Positions 48,440 through 60,339 of a stretch of DNA of 64,000 nucleotides are shown piece after piece. The first letter of the stretch is position 1. Every line of letters begins with the position of its first letter. Position numbers and translations under genes: made by a program. The notes below the pieces were generated by a model, which saw only the letters and a list, made by a program, of their open reading frames with translations, was not told where the DNA came from and did not search any database. This DNA comes from Saururus chinensis (taxonomy: Eukaryota > Streptophyta > Magnoliopsida > Piperales > Saururaceae), in the NCBI GenBank assembly GCA_035235625.1, contig CP141141.1, positions 20,519,968 through 20,583,967 on the forward strand, in the 5' to 3' direction.

Positions 48440-49831
48440 TAACACCGAAAACCCCCCCCAGAATTTTTAATGCATATTTGGTGGTTTCACTGTTTGGTCT
48501 TTGGACCGTTGGTACGAGAACAGAAATGGCATATTTGGCGGTTAAAGCTGTGAGGGAACCGAAATGCATAGGAACTTTATCTAAGATCGACATATATTAC
48601 GTATCAGCAAATTCGGCATTTTGGGAAATGGTACATTAATCCATATATCTACATCAAAGTTTCCCGTCGTGTCTACTAAAGTCTAGAAGATGGAATAAAC
48701 AAAGGAAAGAAGGCTTCGATTTTGATAAAGGATCTTCCTCTACAAATATAGTGCGGAGTGCACTCATGTATGCCAACCTGGCTAGGAAAATCCAACTTGA
48801 CCTATTTATCTAACACAAATCTGACCCGTCTAATCCTATATATAACTCTATCCGAATACAGTTAGGGCTAGGGTTAAGGTTTTAAAATTTTAGTTGTTTT
48901 AAAAATAGGACTAGATCGAGATTTACCCACATAACCCATACAACCAAACCTCAACCCGTATATATATATTTGATGATGTAATGGTTTAAGGTAAAAAATT
49001 AGAAATAATTTCTTTTAGAATTCTATTTTTTATAATTTTATTTTATTTAATAGTTAATTAGTAATTTTCTAGGGGTTTTTTATAGTTTGAGACATGTATC
49101 TAATAATGTTACAATGCTCTCTCTCCAACTCTCACTTTATCAAATAACATAGAAAATGTTTGGTATTTATTTGTAATGTTGCAATGTATCTAAATTCTTT
49201 ATGTATGGCCAATGCATAGATAATGTATAAAATATTAAGTTAAAAAAAAAATTAATGACAAAAAAATAGGGTTACCCGCATATCTTACCCAACCCAACAA
49301 AAATAGGGTTAGGGTTTACGTTTTCAACTCAATTAACAAATAGCATTGGGTCATGACCGACCTGACTTGACTAGACTCAATTTCTAGCCCTACCATGTGC
49401 CAAGTGCTTTGTTGCCATCTAGATAGGGAGCAATAGGTTTTGATTTTTTAATGGAAAATGATATTCATACTATATTTTCTTTACAACCTTACACCACATT
49501 TGATTGAATAGGGAAAGTGGATCCTACCGACAACATGAGATTCACTTTTCCTATTAAATCATGTCGTCATCAAGTTCATACCCTAAAGAAGAGGGATCTT
49601 GTAGGTGCTAGTGAGAGATATCACAAAAGGTATTATTCCATATTTAGATCTTGAGCTGCTTTAGAGTCAGATGAGTCATCTTGTTATACTTGCTTAGTAG
49701 CTACATAGTCCAGCCACTAGCTCTTTCGATTGGAGTCAGCAATCAAAGCCTTTGAAATCATACAGACTATATTCTCTCATTTTTTATTTGCTTTTCTACT
49801 TGCTACCTGAACCCTATTATAGAAGTTGTTC
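48440..49831. other. 5' flank of the K+ transporter gene, AT-rich
   Basis: Probable promoter side of the minus-strand gene; no clear TATA box was identified. Nothing else recognised. Confidence 0.4.
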
Positions 49832-50670
49832 CTAAAGCGGGCCACCTCTACCTTGGGGTTTCTTGCCATTGTTGCAGTCTCCTCCACCTTGGTGTTTCTT
49901 GCCCCTTTTCTTGAAGTTCATCTTTCTTAGTCCTTGACTACCACCTCCTCCACCTCTCTTAGAACCTCCATGTTGGGTAAGGCTGGTAGATGCACTCAAG
50001 ATATTCACATAGTTCCTCCTCACTTGCTCAAAGTCAAGCTTGATAATGATGTCATCCAGTATGAGTTTCTTATTAGAGATGTTAAGTGTAATGACCATAC
50101 TCTCCCAAGATTTAAGGAGGTTATTCAAAATAGTGGAGACTTGGATACCCTCAGTAATGAGGATCTCAAGAATCTCCAAGTCACCGGTAATGATGGGCAT
50201 GGTGTTAATGTGCACAAGCACATTATCCCCTTCCTTCACGTGCATGTTATGATAGCATGTCTACAACATTCTAATGTGTGCCTCAGTATGCTCCCCATAC
50301 TGCTTGATCACTATCTCTATCATGTCCTTCGTAATCTTGTGTTTTTCAAAAAGTATATTAATATTAGGCACCATAATGGTGAGGATTGTGGTCCTTGCCT
50401 TTGCGTCCTCCTCCTTGAACATCTCATAGGCCCTCCTCTAAGCCAAAGTGGAAGATTTTGCAGGCAGATCCATCCCCTAGTCCAAGACATGGGCTAGGTT
50501 GTCCACAAAGAGTATGTGCCTAATTTTCCTCTTATAGGTGGGTAGTTTGTGGAATTGAGCTTCTCAGTCTTGCTCAACTCACTCGCAAGCATCCAGTTTG
50601 CCATGGCTAAAATGACAAGGTATCTACAATCACAGATTTCAATTAAGGCAATAAGTAGGCAAAAAAACAA
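49832..50670 (-). pseudogene. Ty1/copia gag fragment
   Basis: The minus strand carries, from high to low coordinate, LSKTEKLNSTNYPPIRGKLG (start of copia gag, usually K-L-D-G-S-N-Y-x-x-W), then AYEMFKEEDAKARTTILTIM, then MHVKEGDNVLVHINTMPIIT, LNNLLKSWESMVITLN and a Gly/Lys-rich tail before the nucleic-acid-binding region. This is the UBN2-type gag of plant copia elements. Several stops and frameshifts are present. No protease or integrase follows on the 3' side, so it is an isolated remnant. Confidence 0.75.
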
Positions 50671-51339
50671 TATACTGGTCACTAATTTAGATGGATACAA
50701 AGGAGTAGGACTCTAAATAATTTCAACAACAAGCAAGTTCACTCTCAGCAACATTTAAGGTGTGCATGGGTGCCATGATGTATCATAATTTGACACTTTA
50801 TAAGTTGTGGGAAGACTTATTTGATGACATAGACTTGTTGTTGCCATTTTAGGCTTGAGACTCCATTATGTTCATAAGAGATTTATATGGTTAATGTAAA
50901 TGACAATACATTTTATTTAATTTGTTTCATCTTCCTGTAATTGCTTTTGCACAAAGTGAAGTGTTATGTACTTCCATCTAGCCCTGGTTTTGGGTTAGAA
51001 CTCACAGCATCACACTTTGTTATTCCTCTTAGATCGGGTTTGGGCAAAGGGGGTATGGCGGGGTGTGACAAGTAAGTTTTTCTATTGAAGCATGACTTCG
51101 TCCAAAAGCAAGGGAAAATAAAGGAAGTATAGAACATCACGATTAGGAGATAATGGGGAGTGAGCTAATGAAAGACTTAAACAATGCTAATGACGTTGAT
51201 ACCGTTAGCTCATTCTTTTGTTATTCTTTGTGTGATGCATTTGTTTGATCTTGGTGTTAGATTATGTGACTTAATGCCTAGTTGTTTTGTAGATAGTTAG
51301 TCCTAATCATACCTGTGCAAACAATAGCTGAGTGGCTAG

Positions 51340-51575
51340 GAATCCATGTGTGGATGATAAGTTAACTGCCATTGAAGGGTTAACTCAAGTGACGCAATCA
51401 CAGCAAGCCCAACAAGCTAATGGTGGGTAGGAGCATTTGACTTTGGAAGGCTTTAAGAAGCCAATCCTCTTAGCTTCCAAGGCAAAGTGCACCTCAATGA
51501 ATTGGATAATTAGAAGCTTCACATGAAGAAGATCTTTAGTGCCAGACAATACTCAAATAAGGAAAAGACTCACCT
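51340..51575 (+). pseudogene. probable gypsy gag remnant
   Basis: LTQVTQSQQAQQ and LEGFKKPILLASKAKCTSMN lead, after a frame change, to MKKIFSARQYSNKEKT. The order resembles plant gypsy gag (L-E-x-F-K-x-x-x-P-P-x-F-x-G ... W-x-x-x-x-E-K-I-F). It is cut off by the copia LTR that starts at 51579. Confidence 0.4.
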
Positions 51576-51578
51576 AGT

Positions 51579-52777
51579 TGTTGGTTTGTGAGCTATGTGT
51601 GTGGCATGGACAAACCGAAAAAAATAAAGTGCTTCTAACTTCTAATTAAGTTACAAGATTTTTTTCGTCCCTTTTTTAAAAAAAGTAAGCATAGATTTTT
51701 GTTCAAATTAGTGTGCCTAATTCAAATATGTTCTATTTAATATTTTGTAATTAAATAAACAAACAAACACATAAGAATTTTTTATGTGGAAACCCAACCA
51801 GTGAAAAACATAGTATACTTTGTCTAAATCAGCCATGCACTATGTAAAATTAAGATTACATAATTACCGATTACAAGGACAAAAGACTCTTTTTTCTTCA
51901 TACTACTGGTTCTCCACACCACTCTTGAAATCTAAATCAATGACTCCTTTGTTGTTTGCCAGCTATAGTTTGATCTTCTCCTCCTCCTTTATGATCTTTA
52001 ATCAAAGTAAAATTTTGTTTTCCTCCTTCGGAATGAATATTCCAATCACTTGATCTTCTCAGCAACAATTTTCAACAAACACCATGTTTTCACTTGTGTT
52101 TTTATTCTCTCATCTCACTTCTGATCACTCTTCTTGAGTTATGGTAGAGATTTTCTTATTTTAAAAGACAACTTTATCAATACTCCATTAGAGCAACTCT
52201 ACACAAGCACTCTAGGTTTTGTAGGTCTTCACTCTCCTCTACATCACTTCACAATCTCTTTACACACTCCCACGTCCTAAAAGAAATGATTCCAACTAGG
52301 AATCCCACACAAAGTGCCGCTCAGTCTATTGATCATTTCCATAGGGTGATCGATCGATCCCTATTCCTTTGTCACAAGATTCTTCCATTGATCGACCGTT
52401 ATACTCTACGATTGACCGAAAAGTTCTTAGTTTTTTTTAACAAAGAGTATTTTTAGGTGCCAATAGATCGCTCATATAGTTTTTGAAGATTCTACTACCG
52501 TTCATTAGTAATCGATCATTCTGACTGAATTTTTGATATTTCAATATTCAAATATCTGATCCTCACTATTCTTTTACTGACGTGTTCTTTTACCCTAAAG
52601 TACGTAAACATAATGTTTGTATGTGTTTTTACTTGTCAAAAACATGGATTTAAATCTTCCATTTATTCTAGCTCAAAAAATTATTCTTTAGACTGTAAAC
52701 TGACTCAAAATACACATTAATGACATTGTTTTACTGACAACGTCAATACATGAGATGGAGACACTTATGTTCTTAGA
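51579..52777 (-). repeat. 3' LTR of the decayed Sirevirus-like copia element
   Basis: About 1.2 kb, starting TGTTGGTTTGTGAG on the plus strand and adjoining at 52778-52791 a plus-strand ATCTCCCCCTTTGG, the complement of a GGGGGAGAT polypurine tract. This placement makes it the 3' LTR of a minus-strand element whose pol lies at 54311-60300. The solo LTR at 56808-58399 is a diverged copy of it. Confidence 0.75.
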
Positions 52778-52791
52778 ATCTCCCCCTTTGG
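52778..52791 (-). other. polypurine tract of the copia element
   Basis: Minus-strand CCAAAGGGGGAGAT directly before the 3' LTR, the classic position and composition for plant copia elements. Confidence 0.75.
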
Positions 52792-54310
52792 CTATTTTGT
52801 GACAAAACACTACAACCCATCATCTGCAAAATAAAAATTACAACTCTTTAGTACATAATTAGATTTGGACATATTATCCAACAATGACTCTCCCACTTAA
52901 TCGATAACTCTCTAATCCTATTGTTGTGTGGTCTTCAACCTATAATCTACTATACATAAAAAACTAGAACATACCCGCATAATACTATTCCAAAAAAAAA
53001 TAAAAAAAAACTTGCAAATATATTTGAAACCACATTTAGAATCAACATTAAGGAGAATTGAGTAAACAACTTTATTGAAAACAAAGTTGGTTGTTAAACA
53101 TATAGCTATATCAATTGTGAACATACAATCCAAGTTTCATAATGACACATCATGTGTATCCCACATTAGCATCAAATAATTTTATTAGCTACTCAACCAA
53201 AGAATCAAAATTTCAAGTTCCAAGCCTCATAATAAGAGCATATGCAAAAGTGTTTTACTTCGAGTCAATGACTATGCTATAATCATTCAAAATAATAATC
53301 AGGCTATCAATGGATAATATAGTAAAAACTAATATTCATCCTCTACTACTTTGGCAAATAATTATGTCTAGAAACTTGGCCCATACTTGTATTCCATTCG
53401 ATTTGTAATTTACATTGAACAAGTAAGAGATGCAAGCAATGATACAAAGTTCAAGTTCTATTGTTGTCAACCACTATACCCTTTGCCTTTTTCAAATCTT
53501 GGTTTTTTTATTCTTTTCATTATGAGGCTTTCATAGGCTTTTTCTAAGTTCTCATAACCTTGCACTGTATTTTTTTTAAATTTAAACCTTTACAAGTTTC
53601 AAGGGGATGATAACTTTCACAATAACACAAGATATCTCATGTAGTTAACACTCTTCATCATCTTTATGAGAACTATCTATGACATTGTCTACATTAAGTA
53701 TTCATAAGAAACATAAATATATCAAATCTCATCAAGCATGCAAAGGAATCCAAACTGCTCAACTACCTTATACTACATCATAGCATCAGAGTTAAGAAGT
53801 AAATTAACCATATTATATATTTAACTTAATATATGATCTTGAATTCTCATAATGAGTACTAAACCTTTCAGTAAATTAATAATGTATAAAGTATTATTAT
53901 GAACCTTAAAACTCTATTTAATCGATATTTAACTAGTCCTTTTGACTTAAGATTGTAATTATCATGCATTACATGTGTGACCCACTATGTGCAATACTTC
54001 ACAATTCAAGTGTATTTTATATGATATGCTAACTATATGATTAGAATATACACAACCTCATTTTTTCTATTTGTTGTCTAAACTTTTTTTGAAAGCAAAT
54101 CAACTAAGCACAAAACAAACTAAAGAAAAATATCAAAAATATCTATAAGATTGAAAGCAGTTTTAATTGTGTATGATGTCCCAAAAGTTATTCATTCAAA
54201 ATAAGGGACAAAAACTTCTTATAAAACTAATATGGGAAAGCAAGTCCAATGATCTTTATAAGGTTAATAAACTTGTTGAAATCTAAAGGTTTTATAAAAA
54301 TATCAGCCAA
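52792..54310 (-). other. region between pol and 3' LTR of the copia element
   Basis: About 1.5 kb, AT-rich and without recognisable frames. Sirevirus-lineage copia elements often have an extra region here, so the length fits, but no protein can be read. Confidence 0.4.
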
Positions 54311-55208
54311 TTAAATCTTTGTTAAAATATAAATTACGTTAACAATTTGATCCTCAACAAAATTTTGAACAAAATGATGTCTAATATCAATATGTTTTGT
54401 ACGAGAATGTTGAACAGGATTTTGAAAATTTTTAATTAAACTTAGATTGTCACAATATAATGTCATTTTTCCTTGACATATTCCATAATCAAATAACATC
54501 TTATCATCACATTAATTGAGTACAACCATTACCAGCAGCTATACATTTAGCTTTTGCATTTGTTAAAAAAATACAATTTTATTTTTTACTATGCTAAGAG
54601 ACTAAACACTATCCTACTAAAAAAACATCCACCTGAAGTACTGTTCCTATCATCCACATTCTTTGCCCAATCAACATTTGAATATCCTACTAATTCAAAA
54701 GTAGTGTTAACTGGAAACCATAAACCATACCCTGTAGATCCACTCACATATCTTATCATCTTCTTAATAGTAGTCATGTGGGACTCTTTAGGATCAGCTT
54801 GATAATTATCACATACTCATGCAAATATCTGGGTGACTAGGAGCTAAGTATAAAAGAATACCAATCTTGCCTTTGTATAGAGTTTGTTCAACAGAATTAG
54901 CTGAAACATCTTTACTTAGCTTTATAGAAGGAGACATATGTTTCTTTTCTTCACCAACTCTTTAGCAAACTTTAATTGTGAGATGAAGATTCCAGAATCA
55001 GTTTGTTGTACCAACGAACCAAGAAAATAAGTTAGTAAACCTTTCATACTCATTTCAAATTTCTTACTCATCTTTTTTCCAAAAGCTTTGAGAAGCTTAT
55101 AATTTGTAGATCCAAAGATGATGTCATCCACATAGATTTGTTCCACACAACATGTTTTCCATATTTCCTAACAAATAATGCCTTATCAACACCTCCTCTT
55201 GTGTCACC

Positions 55209-56690
55209 CTGTTGTTGTTACGTCTGAAACAAGACTATGAAGAAGTTAAATTTAGATTTGTTTTACTTGCCAATTGTAGTAGACAAGGTCGATCCACAAG
55301 GAAAACCTTTTGTAACAAAGAAAATGGTTAAAATAGAGGAAAAAAAATTTAAGAAAGAAAGAGTAGACGAGTATTGAGGCAATAAAGAGTCAAGAAATCA
55401 AGATGATAAAATACTAAGACATTAAGGATCATTGTAACATTTAATGATGTTCTTCATGTATCATGTTATCTCAGTTAGAATCGAATGAAGATTCTATATA
55501 ACAGGAAGATATGAACATTAAAAGCGAAAACAAAGATAGAAAATGCTTCGGATAGATGAAGGAAAAAAATAATTGTTTCTTCAAGAGTTCTATGTATCCA
55601 AATCACAAAAGATCAAGAAAGAGAACCTTCAAGCATCTTATGTATCCAAATCACAAAGAAACAACAAGAAGAACAATATCAAATGAACATCACTTCAAAT
55701 AACCAATACTTACTTAAAACCATTGATGAAACATGAATAGAACTCTATTAGATTGTTACAAATCACCTCTAACCTTAGCTTGAGAGCTTAGAAAGTCATT
55801 ACAATAAAACTAAAAACAAAAATACAAAAGAGAGAAGAAAAATAGGAGAAGAGAGCTCCAAATAAGAGGGGATGATGCCTCTATCACGTCCACCCCTCTA
55901 TTTATAGGAGTAGAAGAGGTTACTTCAAAGGGGAAAGTCCAATCATATCTCTAGATTGCATCCTGATTGGTTGCTTCTTTGGCAATGATTAGATTCTAAA
56001 TCAATCAAATAAATCAATCAAATAAATCAATCAAATAAATCAATTATTTATTTAGCAATGATTAGATTCTAAATCAATCAAATCAATCAATGATTTATTT
56101 AGAAAATAAGTATATTTGAATATTCATTTAGTTATCTAATATGCCTCATTGTTTTTCCTTATGTATATCAATCACAACCAATGAAAAAACTTTCCATGTG
56201 CTAGCCTCGGGTTAGTTAACTAGCTATCCCTTTTCATGCCATATTTGACCCATAAATCTTCGGAAATTTGAATTTCTTTCTGAAATAATAATTGTAGCCA
56301 AGGAAGTCATCTTTCCAATGCCACCAAAATCATATGAAGCTGAATTATATATCGAAATACTAAGGCTGTGTCAATCTGTTCGAATCAGCTTCTTTCCTAA
56401 TTTAGTCCTCTTGATGCAAATCTCAAATCGGGTCCAAATGGTTGTGTTCGACCATTCTATGCATGTTTAGACTATTAGGAGCCCATTATTGACTTTTAAA
56501 TAGCTTTGGGTAGTTAGGCTTCATTTCCTCTTTAACTTGGATCCTGTTGAAGCCTATTTAGACATGTAAATTCTTAAGGTCCAACTAACCTATTTAAAAC
56601 ATAAATAGCCCAAATAAGCAATGAATTAACACAAAATTGGATTGCAATTCAAAATGTGAAAAATATTTACTTGAACATTATTTCAGTGCA
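55209..56690 (-). mobile_element. solo LTR inserted in the copia reverse transcriptase
   Basis: Flanked by TCACC at 55204-55208 and 56691-56695, with plus-strand ends (C)TGTTGTTGTTACG and TTTCAGTGCA. RT coding text stops on one side (LTQYLTKQ) and resumes on the other (RGGVDKALF) where the protein should be continuous. The minus strand has a good LTR promoter, CCTATAAATAGAGGGG, near 55897-55912. No coding domains inside, hence a solo LTR of about 1.48 kb, of a family different from the copia LTR. Confidence 0.8.
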
Positions 56691-56807
56691 TCACCTGTTT
56701 TGTCAGATATTGTGTCAATCTATCATACAATGTTCTTGGAGCTTATTTCAATCCATACAAATCTTTATTCATTTATACACATAATCAGGACAATGAGGGT
56801 CAATAAT

Positions 56808-58399
56808 GTTGGTTTGTTGGACTATGTGTGTAGCATAGACAAACCGAGAAAATAAAGTGCCTCTTACTATTTAATTAAGTTATAATATTTATTTTCCCCT
56901 TTAAACAAGATAAATCTAGATTTCATTCAAATTAATATTCCAATTTCCAATGTGTTCTATTAAGAATTTTGTAACCAAATCAGCAAATAAAACACAAGAA
57001 TTTTTACTTTAAAACCCAACTGGCAAAAACCATAGGACGCTTTGTTCACATCAACTATGCACTATGTAAAGCAGAGATTATAGAATTACCAATTACATAG
57101 GCAAAAAGACTTTTTTTTCTTCAAATAGTTGGTTCTTCACACCACTCTTGAATCCTGAATCAACCAATCCTTGGTTGTTTACCAGCATAGCTTGATCTTT
57201 TCCTTCTTTGTGCATTTAGATCAACGTATATATTTCATCTCCTCCTTTAAATGAATCTTCTATGCATTTGATCTTCTAAGCAACAAGCTTTAGCAAACAC
57301 CATGCATCATATGTGTTTTGTGCACTAATCTCACCTCTAATTACTTTTCTTAATCAGAAGATAACTTTCACAAAACTCCATTAGAGCAACTCCACACAAG
57401 CTCTCTACATTTTGTCTCCTCTCTTCCTCCATCACGTTCCAATCCCTTATAGATTCTTAAACCCTAAAAGGAATAAGTCTTTAATTTGGAATTGAAACCA
57501 AATCAAAAAATCTTACATTAGGCAACTTGCCGCTCCAGTAATTGATTGTTTCCATAGGGCGATCGACCACTCTTTATATTTTTCTTCATGACCCTTTAGC
57601 CGATCGATTGTTCATCAAGCCGATCGATTGCTAAGTCTCGGCTTCCTTTTCAACACTATCTGTCACATGTGTTTTGTGCACTAATCTTACCTCTAATTAT
57701 TCTTTTTGATTTATGGTTTAGATTTTCTCAATCTATAATACTTTTTTAAAACTCTATTAGTGCAACTCCACACAAGCTCTCTAGGTTTTCTAGGTCTTCT
57801 CTCTTCCTCCATCATGCTCTAATACCTTTCTATATATTCCTAAACCCTAAATAGAATAAGTCTCCAATTTAGAATCATCTATTAGTCAACTTGCCGCTCC
57901 AACGATCAATCATTTCCGCAAGGAGATTGATTGCTCCTCATATTTTTCATCACAAGTCTTCAACCGATCGATTGTTTCATCAAGCCGATCAATCTCTAAC
58001 TCTCGGCTTCATTTTCAATGTGCAATTTGTGGTGTCAATCAATCATTTTATAGAATCAATCGATTGTTCAGTCAATTTTTGGAGATTATGCTACAGGACA
58101 TTAAGGATAGATCATTTCAAACCTTACAATCGATCAATCTAACCAATTTATTTATTTATTAATATTTCAATCTCTAATATTCACTATTCTTTCAACTAAG
58201 GTCTCTTTTACCCTAAAGTGTATGAATGTGATGTGTGTGCATATTTTTAATGACAAAAACATGGATTTGTGTCTTATTTTTGTTCCACCTTTAGAAATTC
58301 ATCTTTTGATTATAACTTGACTCAAAATACATATTGATGACATTGTTTTGATAACGATAATAAGCCAATGTATGACATATGGATACTTATATTTTTACA
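56808..58399 (-). mobile_element. solo copia LTR inserted in the copia RT (self-family nesting)
   Basis: Exactly flanked by AATAA (56803-56807 and 58400-58404), with TGTTGG...TTTTTACA ends. Sequence parallels the 3' LTR at 51579-52777: ACTATGTGTGTAGCATAGAC, AAATAAAGTGC, CATGCACTATGTAAA, then AACATGGATTT and TGACTCAAAATACA. It is longer (1592 bp) because of an internal 356-bp duplication. RT text is continuous across it (VEQPKGF on one side, IDPHCPDYVYK on the other). Confidence 0.87.
57311..58022. repeat. 356-bp tandem duplication within the solo LTR
   Basis: ATGTGTTTTGTGCACTAATC occurs at 57311 and 57667, and the following order (GCAACTCCACACAAGCTCTC, ACTTGCCGCTCCA, GCCGATCGATTG-type words, CTCGGCTTC) is repeated. 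The related LTR at 51579 has a single copy of these landmarks. Confidence 0.85.
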
Positions 58400-60339
58400 A
58401 ATAAAACCCTTAGGTTGTTCGACATAGATTTCATCTTTGAAATTTTCATTCAAAAAATAACTGTTAACATTGAATTAATACACCTTGAATTTTAAATGAC
58501 AAGTCATAACAAGAAGCAATCTAATAAATTCAAGTGTTGCAACAGGAACAAATATTTTATAAAAGTCAATGCCTTCTACATGTGTGTAGACTTGAGCAAC
58601 TAATTTGGTTTTGTTTCTTAGCACATTACCTTATTCACCTGCTTTGTTCTTGTAAATCCACTTTGTACTTATGATATTACATTGCTTAGGTTTAGGGATA
58701 AAAAACCATACAACATTCCTAGAAGATTGTCCCCTCTCACCTTGCATTTAACTGATTCTCATTATGAAGAGATTCATCAATCTTCTTTGGTTCAGTTACA
58801 AACATAACTAAAAAATTTTATTTATTCTTCCAACTAATGTCTTGTTCTCACTCCTTCATTGATTTCACTAATCACATTGGTTTTAGGATGGTCTTTCTCG
58901 ACCCAATTAGGTACTTGACTAACTTCAACTTGTGGTTTTGCTCTTCTTTTTGAACTTCAATTTCTTGTAAATGATCATCATGAACCTCCACCTATTCTTG
59001 TTCTATATAATTTGCATTAGTAAATACATTTGGTGAATCAACTCAATCATAATAGTTATCAATTTTTTACTTTACTTTTGCATGTTGAATGTTTTGATTT
59101 TAAAAATTTTGTGTATCGTTCACAACCACATTAAAAGATTCCATAACATTTTGAGTTATTTTGTTAAAAACCCTATATGCCCTACTTATCAAAGAGTATC
59201 CAAGAATATTTTAATCATCACTCATGCTATCAAATTTTTCTAAGGCTTCTCTATCTCTTAAGATTTTATAAGGGCTACCAAAGACTCTAAAGTGTTTAAC
59301 AATGGATTTTGACCTCTCCATAATTCATAAGGTTTGGTTTGTGCTACACCTTAAATTAACTCTATTGAGGATGTATGTTGTAGTATTCACAGCTTTTGCT
59401 AAAAAATGTTTAGCCAAATTCTTTTCGTTCATCATAACCCTAGTAATTTCCAAATAGTCCAATTTTTTCTTTTAACTATTTTATTTTGTTGAGGAGTTTT
59501 AGGGGCTGAGAACTCATGATAAATTCTTTGTTTCTCACAAAAATATTTAAACTTTAAGTAAGTGAATTTACCATCTCTATCACTTCAGATGTTTTGAATG
59601 TGTAGACTACTTTTGTTTTTTATGGTAAGGGCAATTGTTTTGAATGCTTAAAAAACATCCACCTTTTCTATAAAAAAATCTACTCAAGTGAATCTTCATA
59701 GGTTCTCCACCATCACAAAGATGTACTTTTTATCATCTAAACTAACTATTTGCATTGGTCCCATAAAGTCTATGTGTATCAATTCCAATGGTCTCTCAGT
59801 TCTTACATGTTTCAACTTTTTATAATAGGACTTTGACTATTTACCCTTTTGTCAAGAGCCACATACAAAATTTTTTAGGGTTTTCAAAATTGAGGCACCT
59901 CTGACGATCCATTGCTTTGTTATTTTTGTCAAATCTCTAAAATTTACACGTCGTAATCTTTGATTCCAAAAGTAAGTTTTATTAAATAAGGACAACTTTA
60001 CAAATTAAACAAAATCAAGCAAATAACAATTATCATGTGCACTTAAACCTTTTACATAAGTCATTCTAGATTTGTAAATAATCTAACAAGCTTTTTTTAT
60101 AAATTTTATAATAAAACTAGAGTCATAAAATTGACTAATGCTCAAAAGATTAATATTCAAACCACTCACATAGAAAGTATTATCAAAATCAAGCAATCCA
60201 AAAACTTTTAAAGTGCCTCTCCCATATATTTTTATGGGACTTTAATCTCCAAATATAACTTTGCCATCATGTGCTTTGAACATCCACTCTCTAGGCATCA
60301 CATATTAGAGTATTGAGTTTTCATGGCGGTGTGCACTAC

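Larger units (their letters stand above)
54311..60330 (-). pseudogene. copia pol (integrase, reverse transcriptase, RNase H), broken and interrupted
   Basis: Read on the minus strand from 60330 downward: SGCSKHMM (60265-60290), a GAG-pre-integrase block, CGSCQKGKQ and RPLELIHIDFMGPMQIV (integrase start, about 59760-59880), HEFSAPKTPQQN (about 59475-59525), RT start WIYKNKAGE, LVAQVYTHVEGIDF and VEQPKGF (58400-58700). Then, after a solo LTR, IDPHCPDYVYK and RLTQYLTKQ (56695-56802); after another, RGGVDKALFVRKYGK and YVDDIIFGSTN (RT catalytic YVDD, 55130). Then IRYVSGSTGYGLWF, DDRNSTSGGCFF, YCDNLS and VQHSRTKHIDIRHHF (RNase H, 54311-54777). Many stops and frameshifts. This is the order of Ty1/copia pol, closest in wording to the SIRE/Maximus (Sirevirus) lineage. 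Confidence 0.88.

Noticed and set aside
49934-50497. 187-codon plus-strand frame
   Set aside because: It is antisense to the copia gag fragment, which has clear family motifs on the other strand.
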